From Areca catechu (Eukaryota; Streptophyta; Magnoliopsida; Arecales; Arecaceae): a stretch of 64,000 nucleotides of DNA. The position numbers and the translations under genes were made by a program. The stretch covers positions 181,820,526 through 181,884,525 of the forward strand of contig CM038039.1 of the NCBI GenBank assembly GCA_021397845.1, read 5' to 3'. Below the pieces are notes generated by a model, which did no database searches, was not told the origin of the DNA, and saw only the letters and a program-made list of their open reading frames with translations. This document shows positions 31,710 through 43,172 of this stretch, one piece after another. Every line of letters begins with the position of its first letter. Within the stretch, counting starts at the first letter, position 1.

Positions 31710-34700
31710 ATTCTCCCCGGGTGGGAGGAACTCGACCCTGTCGAGTGATAAGTTTCTAATATATCCGGGTCAATTTGTTGTAGGTCCTCTTTGGTGATCC
31801 AGGAATCTTCAGATTCAGGACGTCCTTGCCATCGAACCAGATAGCGTTGGTAGCCCTTATTTCTAGTAGTGATGATCTGGTCATTCAAGATCCTTTCAAT
31901 TCTTTCCTTTCGCTCAGGAATATTTGGGGGTGGACACTCAATTGGCATTTCACTCTCAAGAGAAGTGTTAGGACCAAAAGGTTCATCCGGTATCAATGCA
32001 GGTTCCTTGTATTCTTTCAGATCGGAAACATTAAATGTAGAACTAATGCCATAACTAGGTGGTAAGTCTACTACATAAGCATTAGGTCCAATTTTCTTTA
32101 TTATTTTGAAGGGTCCGGCTCCCCGGGCATGGAGTTTCTTCATAGTTCTCGGAGGAAACCTTTCTGGTTTAAGCCTAATCATTACAGAGTCTCCTTCATT
32201 AAATTCCTTTAACCGTTTATGTGAATTAGCCATATGCCTATAGAGTTCATTGCTTGTTTGAATCTTCTGACTAATCTCCTTGTGCAAACCCTTAACATGC
32301 TGTGCATATGACTCAGCAGACTCAGATATTCGTGTATGTACTGGTAATGAAATTAGGTCTAAAGGTTTTCTAGGTCTGTATCCATGGACTACTTCGAATG
32401 GACTTTTCCCAATAGACCTATTAATCGAACTGTTGTAGGCAAATTCAGCACGAGGAAGTAGTAAGTCCTAGTTTTCTAGGTTGTCACCGACTAAACATCT
32501 TAAGAGATTTCCTAAGCTTCGGTTTACTACTTCAGTTTGGCCATCGGTTTGAGGATGATAGGCCGTAGAGAATTTCAGCTTAGTACCTAACATGTGCCAG
32601 AGGGTTTTCTAGAAGTAGCTAGTGAACTTGACATCTCTATCTGACACAATGGTCTTGGGTAAACCATGAAGCTTAACCACCTGATCTAAGAAAAGCTTGG
32701 CCACTTTCGAAGCGTCTAAAGTTTGAGAACACGGGATGAAGTGCACCATTTTGGAGAAACGATCGACAACCACAAAAACAGAGTCATGTTTCCTAGAAGT
32801 TTTAGGTAGACCTACCACAAAATCCATACTGATATCTTGTCATGGACCATCAGGGACAGGTAAGGGCGTGTACAGACCGGTGTTCTGTCTTTGCTGTTTT
32901 GCAACAGCACAGGTCCGACACTGAGCTACGATCTGGGCAACGTTCTTTTTAAGACCAGGCCAAAAAAATTGTTCTTCCATTGCTAGGATGGTTTTGTTCC
33001 TGCCAAAATGTCCTGCTAAACCTCCAGCATGGACTTCCCAGATCAGAAATTCCCTAACAGAGGTCTTGGGAATACACAACTGATTTCCTTTGAAAAGGTA
33101 TCCATCTAACAGTGTATAATCAATAGGCTCACTAGATGGTCTTTATTGGAGGGATTGATAGATGTGACCAAAATCAGGACATGTGGGATATTCATCTTTC
33201 AATCTATCGAACCCTACTACTTCAGTGCTCACAGAGGTTAACAACATAGAACGGCGGCTCAACGCATCAGCAACCCTATTTTCAGTACCGGCACGATGTT
33301 TCAAAACGAACGTGTGAGCTTGTATGAATTCTACCCATTTCCCGTGCCTAGGGTTTAATTTCTTTTGAGAACTAAGGAACCTAAGAGCTTCGTGATCAGA
33401 GAACAAGACAAACTCGTGGGGTAGAAGATAATGCCTCCAATATCATAGAGCTTGAACTACAACATACAATTCCTTATCATACGTGGAATACCTTAGTCTC
33501 GCCTCATTTAACTTCTCACTGAAGTATGCTACTGGGTGATTCTCTTGACTCAAGACACCTCCAATTCCGACCCCAGAAGCATCACAAGCAACCTCAAACA
33601 CCTTGGTAAAATCGGGTAACCTTAAGACAGGTGCTTGTGTCATTTTCTCCTTAATTGTTAGGAAGGCCTTACCTGCTGCTTTAGTCCACTCGAAATTTCC
33701 CTTCCTAATACAATCAGTGATTGGTGCCACTATCATACTGAATCCTTTAATAAACCTTCTATAGAAGGTGGATAACCCATGGAAACTACGGACGTTGTGG
33801 ATAGTCTTAGGCGTAGGCCACTCTACTATGGATTTAATTTTCTCAGGATCAGCGGACACCCCTTCAGATGTGACTATGAATCCTAGAAAGATAACTCTAT
33901 TTGTCAGGAAATCACACTTCTTGATATTGGCATAGAGACTATCTTTTCTCAGGACTTGACAAACTTGCTTCAGGTGGGTTAAGTGGTCTGCCTTTGTTTT
34001 GCTATATATAAGTATATCATCAAAATAGACCACTACAAATCTTCCGATAAAAACCTTTAACACCTGATTCATTATTCTCATAAAAGTGCTCGGTGCATTG
34101 GATAGACCGAACGGCATGACTAACCACTCATATAATCCATCTTTAGTCTTAAAAGTGGTCTTCCATTCGTCTCCAGGCCTAACCCTAACCTGGTGATAGC
34201 CACTTTTTAGGTCTATCTTGGAAAAAATTGTCGATCCAGCTATCATATCTAACATGTCGTCTAGTCTTGGGATTGGGAATCTATACTTTACAGTGATTTT
34301 ATTAATGGCACGGCTATCTATACACATCCTCCAGGTGCCATCTTTCTTAGGGGTCAGCAGAGCAGGGACTGCACATGGACTTAAGCTTTCCTTAATAAAC
34401 CCCTTCCTAAGAAGTTCACCCACTTGCCTTTGCAGTTCCTGGTGTTCAGTTGGGTTCATCCTATAGTGAGGCAAATTAGGTAAAGTCGCTCCAGGGATTA
34501 AATCTATTGCGTGTTGTATGTCTCTTAAAGGTGGGAGGTTATCGGGGAGATCTTCTGGAAACACATCCTTAAATTCTTTCAATAATTGGACCACCTCTTG
34601 AGGGTGTTCTACAGGGCTGTGGTCCTTAATTTCCTTAGCAGCTACTACCCAAATAGGTGCTCCTTCCATGATATCTTGCTCTAATTCTTTTGCACCTATT

Positions 34701-36436
34701 AAATTTAATCCAGTCTTCTTATCTTTCAAGCTGCTAGCTCCTCTCTTGACATTATCCTTAGGCTGGGTTGGATGAATGACAATTTTCTTGCCATTGAAAT
34801 TGAAAGCACAGGAGTTTGATCGACCAAAGATGGTCACATCATGATCAAATAGCCATGGCCTGCCTAAGATGATGCTACTTACCCCCATAGGAAGCACATC
34901 ACACCAGATCTTTTCCTGATAGGATTGAAGCTGGACTTGAACCTGACATCTTGACTTGATTGATATAGAAGTGGAATCGATCCAGGACACCTTATATGGA
35001 TTGGGATATGGTACAACAGGTAATCCTAGACTTTTGGCTGCGTTAGTGGAAATGGCGTTGACACAGCTTCCACTATCGATAACGATCTTACAGACCTTTT
35101 CTCTTATCTTAACAAATGTGTGCAGGATGCTAGTTCTACGCCAGTCTTCTTGCTCCTTGGTCTGTGACATGATACGTCTCACAACTCCTAGCAAATCTGA
35201 TGAGTCTATGTTCTCTTCACCCCCTTCATACTCTTCATACTCATCAGCTAAACAATCCCCTGCTTCATAAACCTCTTCTTCACCAAACTCTAGGGGTTCT
35301 GAATCTTCTTCTTCTACCTCCCCTATATGTAAAGCTCTAGAGGGGCATTGGCTCATGAAATGGCCTGTTTTGCTGCACTTATAACAAACTCGTTCTCTTT
35401 CACCTAGAACTTCAGGGCTCTTTCCTTTATCTCCTCTGAGAATTAAGGGGGTGGTCGGATTGGGTCTAAGGGTTGGAATCGGGCTGGACCTTGTTCTATT
35501 GGCAGGACTAGGGACTGAGCTAGGCCTGCTAATAGGAGGGTTAAACCTTATAGGTTCAGGTCATCTAAATGTAGCTCTCCTTTGAAACCTCTCATAGTCC
35601 GTGGCAACTTGGTATGCCTGATCTAAATCATGGACTTCCCTTAAAAATAGTTCCCCTTTTATATCATCATTCAACCCTGATCTAAACCTTGATAAAGTGG
35701 CTACTTCAGACTCGACTACGTTGCATCGCATCACAAACTCATCAAATTTAGCAACGTATTCAGAAACGGTCTTGTTATCCTGTGTCAATCGTTGCCACTG
35801 ATCTAATAACCTTTCCTGATAAGACATAGGCAGATATTTCTCTCTAAGTTTCCTCTTTATATCTCTCCATATTGCTATAGGTAAATCTCCCCTTTGCCTT
35901 AATATGCGTTCCATGTTTCCCCAATATAACCGAGCCTGACGAACTAGTCTGATTTTGGCAAACTTAAATCTTCTCTCTTCAGACATATCATACCAGTCAA
36001 AATACTGGTCCATGTCAGCCTCCCAGTCTGTGTACACCTTAGGATCTAAGCTTCCCTCAAAGGTTGGTGCATCTAGATGGATGTTCCTTAGGGCCCGATC
36101 ATCCTGATCAAAAGTATCATAGTGAGGCCTTCTAGGAGGTGGCTCTGGAGTATGATCAACATAATCCTGATGCGGTCTTCTTTAAATTGGGTCAAGTGTG
36201 TGTTCCTGTTGTTGGGCTCTAGGATGAACTGAAGGTAATCTGGGTGAAGGTGGTTCAGTTGGGGTCAACCTAGCTTCTTCTAGGATTCTTACCCTTTCCT
36301 CGAACTGACCAAATTTAGCATCCAAACGGTCCATCTTCTTGATCATAGTTCTCATAAGGCTTTCCATACTAGTATCCATGGATGAACTAGGTTGGGCTTG
36401 TGAAGGGTGGTAAGGTGTGCCTGACCTGGTTGTCAT
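31637..36436 (-). pseudogene. gag-pol of element B (single frame, in-frame stops)
   Basis: From the ATG at 36436 (MTTRSGTPYHPSQAQ) one minus-strand frame can be followed to about 31637 without a length change. Domains in order: gag; one zinc knuckle CYKCSKTGHFMSQC (near 35390-35350); protease IVIDSGSCVNAIS; RT with YFDDILIYS near 34010; RNase H; integrase (HHCC finger; MDFVVGLP, VSDRDVKF, QTEVVNRS); and a chromodomain ('GYQRYLVRWQGRPESEDSW'). In-frame stops interrupt it near 36182, 35561, 33443, 33143, 32840, 32609 and 32469. Most stand where A has Trp or where an Arg (CGA) codon is expected. The frame runs on into the 3' LTR as it does in A. Confidence 0.9.
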
Positions 36437-37770
36437 GCAAACAATTAGACTCAGACCCGAACTACGAGTTTTCTAAATCGGTTAGTCCAAATAAACTGAG
36501 TTGACTAGATACAATCAAATCAACAGCTACTCTCTTCCACTGGCCAGTTAGGAGGTGGGTCTGTGGGAGGTTCCCCCAGCTTTCACTGGGTCCTAATTAA
36601 AAACCACAAGAACCGCTTAGGCTTGAGCCACTTAACCTCTATCCTTGACACCAGCTTTCAATAATAGATGAAGAAATGGGTTGCACAAGCTTCCCAATTG
36701 AATTGAACTGGACCTAGAGTTCCAAGCTAGTTGCCTAATCAAGGTGGCAAGCTAGATTGTAGTAACTCTATACTTGGCCAGGTTTTAGAACAAGGGGAGT
36801 GTGAGATCCTGTCTCTGGCCTACCTAGGCCCGGTGGAATTGGCCCGATAGACGGATCAGCACCCAAGCCCTTAGTCCCAATTCTAGACACCAAGTAATAG
36901 GGCACACACAAGACTAGTTGACACAATGAGTTGACAATAACCCGGGCTCGACCAAATTGATGTTCCTAACCCACTAGGGCAATTAATGTCTAATCAATTT
37001 TAGTTAGGGATTGGGTCGATATGCAATTTGGTGATTTTGGGCTAGGGACAGGTGATGAAATCCTGACCCTATGTCAATTTCGTGCCCTTAATTTGATTTG
37101 TCATGAGATGCATGCAAATTTCAAATTTCAGGTGCAGAAGTAGTGTGTTGCAGTTTAAAAGTGGTGTTGATAAGTGCAGAAAAACAAAACGTCAGAAAAA
37201 TCTAAAAAAATCACAGAAAACTCCTAACTTCTAGATGACATACCAGATGAAACAAAAATTCAAAATAAAATCTGTACTATTCTAGGCAGATTCTGAAATG
37301 AAAATAATGAAAAGGAACAAAACAGAACAGAAACCCTAATAACACTGATGGACTGCAGGAATTTTCATTTTTTTTGAAAATTTTTTCTCAGATTGAAATT
37401 TAAAATGATGATAAGCAACTTAAAATGGAACAGGAAAAAAATATTCCAATGAGGAATGTGATACTTGCCTTTGGAGTTGCAGGCGAATTACAGTCAGCCT
37501 ACAGAAAATACAGCAAGCCGAAAAATAGAACGTGCCCAATGCAAAATTCACAAATGAAATCTAAGAAGTCCTTTGGCTTTCTTTTTCATGGGTCAATCAC
37601 AATGACACCCCGACACGTCTTAGGAGATCCCCGTGGAATGGAAAGAGAGGGTGTTTAAACCCTACTTTCTCCTAAGACCGGACGGCCTGGTAACGCCCCC
37701 GATCCAAGTACTTCAAGGACTTAATGCTATGCAATCAGGAACTTATTCAACCTGTCTCTGATACCAAGAT
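36437..37770 (-). other. Leader and primer-binding site of element B
   Basis: Minus-strand TTGGTATCAGAGACAGG (about 37767-37751), directly after the 5' LTR, is the tRNA-Met primer site with one change from TGGTATCAGAGC. The rest of this 1.3 kb has no convincing coding sequence. Confidence 0.8.
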
Positions 37771-39025
37771 TGATGTGGTATGCATGATGAGGATGCAATC
37801 ATGTGACTCTAAAAGAGATTAACCAAAATTTAACTAGCAATTCCTACTTGCATATGAGTGATTCAACATATAAGATCAAGGAGATCTAAATAAGAAACCC
37901 TAAATGCTTATACTTAAACCCAGCTAGGAGGACTATCAAAATCTTAAAGAAATAGGACAAGATTAGAATTCGCACACAAGTCAAGCTAGCCCTATTTAAT
38001 GATCCCGATCTTAAAAGACTAGGAGTTCAAGCATTGAAATCTCAAGCACAAGGGATTCGCTCTTAAGGTTCTCAAATGAAAGATCATACCACATAAGATG
38101 GGCCATCTAACTTTCTGGTTTGTAGCAAGTAATCCTTCCTCCTGGATCTGGAACCTAGAGAACCCTGCAACAAAGAAACCAAGATGATTAGAAGCTTAAT
38201 TAGAAATGAGAAGATTGATGGAACTCAAAAGGAGAGTTTGTTGGAAATGATCCTTGGTGCCATGGTGGAAGCTTGTGTTGGTGTTGATCTTCTTCTTGTG
38301 AGGATGTCCTTAATTCGCCTTGAAGGAAGAGGATTGCTTGGAAGATGAAGAGTAAAAGAGAAGGATTAGGGAGAAGAAATGATAGAGGAGAGGAAGAGGT
38401 TCACTTAGGCACAAAGATCCACATAGGCACATAGAAACACATAGAAAATTTCTGAAAATTTGTATTCATTCATCAATGGCTCTTTACAAGGGGCGTCCAA
38501 GGCTTTAAATAAAGCCTCACAAATTTTGAAATTTCAAATCCCCAAACAAATGGAGTAATATAAGGGGAGAGGGATGATTTTCTTGCTTGAAATCCTCCTT
38601 GGCCAACTTCCTTGAATTTGAACTTGGGATGGCGCCCTCTTGTGGTGAGGTGGCATGTGAGGTGGCATGTGGTCCCCTCTTGACGTGGCATGTGGTCCCA
38701 AGTTGAGGTGGTGCAAGTGATGTGGCATGTGGTCCCCAATTAAGTTGGCTTTGGTCTTGATTTGGGGTATACATTGTGAGTCTTCTTTAGGCTTAATGCT
38801 AGTTGACCCATTTGGATTGGACTAAGACTAGACCTGACATGGACTCGACTTACATGATTATTTTGGACTCAAAAGAAAGATTACAGGACCCAACATGGAC
38901 TCGACTTACATGATTCTTTTGGACTCAAAATAAAGAAAGGTTACCGGACTCTCTAGTCCAACCATAAAGATTCGGAATGGGCTTGAATTGGTTGGAGTCT
39001 CTTTCTGATTCTGGTGCCCGCACCA
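37771..39025 (-). mobile_element. 5' LTR of element B (1255 bp)
   Basis: Same length as the 3' copy. Its plus-strand left end reads TGATGTGGTATGC against TGGTGTGGTATGC in the 3' copy, so a single change has altered one terminus. The outer end is GCCCGCACCA. Confidence 0.93.
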
Positions 39026-39030
39026 CAAAC
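39026..39030. repeat. Right target-site duplication (CAAAC) of element B
   Basis: Second copy of the 5-bp duplication; the 3' LTR of A resumes from here as 'tctgtgttttctctc'. Confidence 0.95.
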
Positions 39031-39834
39031 TCTGTGTTTTCTCTCTTCTACACTTGCATCCAGGTGTTGAGCTCCATGAGGGAGTAAATCCGGGTTACCC
39101 AGGAACCTTGAGGAGGTGTGAGATCTCCAACCCCAAAACCCTAGGTTAGCCACTTCACTCCAAAACCCTAGCCGCCCATAATTCTCCTCCCTCCACCAAA
39201 CCCTAGCCTATCCCACCTCTCACGGACACTCTCTTCAAGTCAAGGCCGACCATCAGCATCCGGGTCCAGTCCGGATACTTCAGATTCAGAGCAAATTCCA
39301 GAGGGAGCCAGATCAACCTTTAGGAGAATCCAGACTTCAATAACATCAGCTTTCAAGTTCTTCAATCTGGTAAATCCTTCCTTGAGTATCTGATTCCATC
39401 ACTTGTTCTTCTTCTTTCCCAGATCTTGAGTTCAGGAGAAGCCGACTCAGCCACAGGACCAGTATTGGAGGATCCATTGCGAAGATATCCGAATCCGAGG
39501 ATCCAACAATCTGCTCGAGAGAGTTCTTCCACCAAACTTTGTGAAGATCACTGTCTGGTTGGTAGCCCATCTCTTCTCTTTATTTCTGTCATGTTGAAAG
39601 TTCAGAGCGAAACCCTAGGTCTGGGAGTTTCTCAACCCCCAGCGATCCGTTACTTCTGAACCACTCTGATAACCTAGTTTCTTTTAAATTGTGCTTTCAA
39701 TTATTACCTAGTTTCTTTCAATTTAGTTTAGCTTTCTTTTGAGTCAAAGCCAATTTCGAAAAATATATATATAAAAAAAAAATTAATCTTAATTTATTTC
39801 CACATCGCATCATCTCTTCTTTTGTTTTGCATCA
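39031..39834 (+). mobile_element. 3' LTR of element A, right part
   Basis: Matches 23200-24001 of the 5' LTR closely and ends TTGCATCA. Together with the left part the LTR is 1619 bp against 1626 bp for the 5' copy. Confidence 0.92.
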
Positions 39835-39839
39835 CAAGT
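39835..39839. repeat. Right target-site duplication (CAAGT) of element A
   Basis: Exact copy of 22371-22375; the pol reading of element C resumes from here. Confidence 0.9.
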
Positions 39840-41694
39840 GGTCCCTGTTGCTCAGCGAATTTGACATAGTGTATCGACCGAGGCCCCCACAGAAGGCCCA
39901 AGTCCTATCTGACTTCATGGTCGAGTGCACCGGGTTCATCGAGGAGCCAGAGCAGACAATAGCAGAGCTCGGACCAGGAGAGGAACCTTGGATCCTCCAC
40001 GTGGACGGAGCATCCAATTCCAGCAGGAGCAGAGCAGGCCTCATCCTCACCAACGGCGATGGAGTTGTGATGGAATGTGCCCTTCACTTCAAATTTGCTA
40101 CCACTAACAACCAGGCGGAGTACGAGACACTCCTCGCGGGTCTAAGAGTTTACCACGAGCTGGGTGTGCAAAATTTAAAAGTCTTCATCGACTCCCAACT
40201 AGTTGCCGGACAAGTCTCCAGAGAGTATGAAGCCAGGGATGCCCAGATGATGAAGTACCTAGAGCGGGTCTGCTCGAGCACGGCAGGCTTCTGGCACTTC
40301 AGCATCTTCCATATTCCTCGTGGGGAGAATGCATGCACGGATGCACTATCCAGGCTTGCGACCCTGTCGTATTCATCACTGGGACGCGCTTACGTCGAGT
40401 ATCTCGAACGTCCCATCTATGAAAGCTTAGAGAAGGTACATCAAGTCACCCCCAAGCCGAGCTAGATGGATAAGTACATCAGGTACATCACCAATGGTTC
40501 CTTACCCGAGGGCCGGGTAGAGGCAACCCATGTCAAGAAGAAAGCCTCCCGGTTTGTTCTGATGGAGGGCTAGCTCTACCACCGATCCTTCTCCTACCCA
40601 CTCCTGAGGTACCTTAGGCCCACCGAGGCAACCTTTGTGCTCCAAGAGATACACGAAGGCCTCTGTGGGAACCATGTGGAAGGGAGAACACTGGCTTATA
40701 AAGCCCTTCGCCAAGGATACTTCTAGGAGACCATGAGGGAGGACACCGTCGACTTTGTTAAAAGGTGCGACAAGTTCCAGCACCACGCGAACATACAGTG
40801 CCAGCTGGTGGCGTCGATCTCCCAACTCTCAGCCCCTTGGTCTTTCGCCCAGTGGGGGATGGACATCTTGGGGTCGTTCCCTCCTGCACCAAGACAACGA
40901 AGATTTTTGCTGGTGGTGATCAACTACTTCACCAAGTGGGTCGAAGTAGAGTCGCTGGCCCAGATCACGGAAGCCAACATCCGCCAGTTCTTTTGGAAGT
41001 CAATTATTTGTCGCTTCGGACTCCCCCATTGTATCATCACTAACAACGAGCGACAGTTCGACAATCGGGAGTTCGAAGGGTTCTGCGCTGAGCATGGCAT
41101 CCAGCATCGATTCATCTCGGTAGATCACCCTCAAACAAATGTGGAAGCCGAGGTGACCAATCGAACCATCCTCCAAGGACTCAAGACTAGGCTGGACCAA
41201 GGTAAGAGCAGGTGGGCAGAAGACTTCCAAGCATTCTGTGGGCCTACTACACAATGCCCAGAATGGCAACCGACGAGACACCCTTCAACCTTGCTTTTGG
41301 TGCTGAGGCAGTCATCCCAGTCGAGCTCGGCGTGCCCATGCTACAAGTGCAACAGTATGACAAGACGCGGAACTCGACAAACCTCCTGCTGAACCTGGAT
41401 CTCCTCGAAGAAGCAAGGGATAAAGCATGGCTACGAATGGTGGCATACCAGCAACGAGTAGCCCGATACTACAATGCCCGGGTCAGGCCAAAAGTTTTCA
41501 AACCCGAAGACTTGGTGCTACGCCGGGCAGAGGCATCTCAACCTCGGGAGTGCGGCAAGCTTTCACCGAACTGGGAAGGCCCCTACAAGGTGGCCGAGGC
41601 CCTCTCACAAGAGGCTTATTACCTCGAAGATCTCGACGGCGTCAGGTTACCTCGAACGTGAAATGCCTGCAACTTGAGGAGATACTATCAATAA
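39838..41694 (+). pseudogene. pol of element C, second part: end of RNase H, archaeal-type RNase H, integrase
   Basis: It continues 'RLAK' with WSLLLSEFDIVYRPRPPQKA. A second RNase H follows ('LHVDGASNSSRSRAGLIL', 'TTNNQAEYETLLAGL', 'DSQLVAGQV', 'PRGENACTDALSRLA'), the dual RNase H of the Tat lineage. The integrase core (about 40733-41200) keeps the first Asp (WGMDILG) and the Glu ('EAEVTNRT'), but the second Asp motif reads ITNNERQFDN where TDNGRQFD is expected, so a catalytic Asp is lost. The C-terminal part runs to TAA at 41692-41694, with TGA at 41659 in place of a Trp codon. Stops near 40463, 40573 and 40724 and a frame change near 41215 also break it. Confidence 0.88.
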
Positions 41695-42900
41695 TGTAAG
41701 ATTTTCCATCAATAATAATAATAATGGTTTTTCCTTGCATAAGTATCTATCTATCTTGTAGTAAAACATCATCAACATCTCCGAGCCCGGCTTTGAGATG
41801 CCAACCCAAGACCGGAGCTCAGATCTCTGGCCAAGGGACATTCGAGCCAAGCTGCTCCCAATCATCAATGTCTCCGAGCCCAGCTCCAAGATGCCAACTC
41901 AAGATCGGAGCTCAGATCTCCAGCCAAAGGACCTTCGAGCTAAGATGCTCCCAATCATCAATGTCTCCGAGCCCAGCTCCAAGATGCCAACCCAAGATCG
42001 GAGCTCAGATCTCTGGCCAAGGGACCTTCGAGCCAAGCTGCTCGCAATCATTAACGTCTCCGAGCCCAGCTCCGAGATGCCAACCCAAGATCGGAGCTCA
42101 GATCTCTGGCCAAGGGACCTTCGAGCCAAGCTGCTCCCAATCATCAACGTCTCTGAGCCTAGCTCCGAGATGCCAACCCAAGACCGGAGCTCAGATTTCT
42201 GGCCAAGGGACTTCGAGCCAAGCTGCTCCCAATAATCAACGTCTCCGAGCCCAGCTCCAAGATGCCAACCCAACACCGGAGCTTAGATTTCTGGCCAAGG
42301 GACTTTCGAGCCAAGCTGCTCCCAATCAACAACGTCTTTGAGCCCAGCTCCGAGATGCCAATCCAAGACCGGAGCTCAGATCCCCGGCCAAGGGACTTTC
42401 AAGCCAAGCTGCTCTCAATCATCAACGTCTTCGAGCCCAGCTTTGAGATGCCAATGCAAGATTGGAGCTCAGATCTCCGGCCAAGGGACCTTCGAGCCAA
42501 GCTGCTCTCAATCATCAACGTATTCGAGCCCAGCTCCGAGATGCCAACCTAAGACCAGAACCCAACTCTCCAGCCAAAGGATCTTCGAGCCAAGTAGCTC
42601 CTATCAACGCCTCGAGCCTAGCTCCAAGGTGCCAAAGACCTGAGCCCAGCTCTCAGGCAATCCCTGGACCGGGGCCCAGTGCTCTGGCCAGAAAGGCCTC
42701 GAGTCTATCTCCAAGTCATCCAAGACCTGAGAACAGCCCTCAGGCACCTTGGACTAGGGCCCAGCTCTCCGATCAAGGAACCAACAAGCCCAGCTGCTCA
42801 CAACTGCTGGAACCTTGCAAACGGGATTCACCGACTCCAAAGCCTGGTAATTAAACCCCAGGCAAGGTGAGACCCTCTTCTTTGATCTCCCCACTCATCT
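41695..42900 (+). repeat. 93-bp tandem repeat array in the 3' region of element C
   Basis: ATGCCAA recurs at 41798, 41891, 41984, 42077, 42170, 42262, 42355, 42448 and 42541, a period of 93 bp with one 92-bp unit; clear units run from about 41745 to 42600. Degenerate units ('gagcccagctct') continue to about 42800. Since 93 is 31 codons, long frames appear on both strands; I regard these as shadows of the period. Tat elements are known to carry variable tandem repeats here. Confidence 0.92.
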
Positions 42901-42960
42901 AAAAAAAAAAAGAAGAAGAAAAAAAAAGAAGAAGAAGAAGAAGAAGAAGAGAAAGAGCAA
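42901..42960. repeat. A-run and (AAG)n purine tract
   Basis: A run of A followed by AAG repeats and then irregular G/A sequence to about 43003 gives a purine-only tract of about 100 bp on the plus strand. It separates the tandem array from the 3' end of the antisense gene. Confidence 0.9.
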
Positions 42961-43172
42961 AGAAAGAGAGGAAGGGGAGGGAAAGAAAGAGAAAAAGAGG
43001 GAAGGACGAGTTGCAAGAAAGTTCAAATTTCATTGATCGAGAGCCAGTTACAAATATTTAACGGGCCCCCGACATGCCGTGTGACCCCGACCAAGCACAA
43101 AAAGAAAACAAAGTACAAAATAAAAGAGAAAGGACTACTCTGTACCGGCCGGCCCCCTGCTGAGCCTTGAGG

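Larger units (their letters stand above)
30455..39025 (-). mobile_element. Element B: second chromovirus, inserted in reverse into the 3' LTR of A
   Basis: The element is 8571 bp with two 1255-bp LTRs (30455-31709 and 37771-39025) and target duplication CAAAC. Its genes run on the minus strand. It has the same order of domains as A and clearly related proteins, but a different LTR sequence except at the tips. By eye the two LTRs differ at roughly two dozen positions. B is younger than its host A by position. Confidence 0.95.
22376..39834 (+). mobile_element. Element A: chromodomain Ty3/gypsy retrotransposon (chromovirus), carrying nested element B
   Basis: Both LTRs are present (22376-24001; 29640-30454 continued at 39031-39834) and the target duplication CAAGT is perfect. 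Without B and its duplication, A is about 8.9 kb. Order: LTR, tRNA-Met primer site, leader, gag with two zinc knuckles, protease, RT, RNase H, integrase, chromodomain, polypurine tract, LTR. A chromodomain at the integrase C-terminus places it among chromoviruses; the exact clade was not decided. LTR copies are nearly identical by eye, so insertion is fairly recent. Confidence 0.93.

Noticed and set aside
41724..42643. Long overlapping open frames on both strands with 31-residue repeats
   Set aside because: They follow from a 93-bp tandem period divisible by three and lie in the non-coding 3' region of a Tat element.
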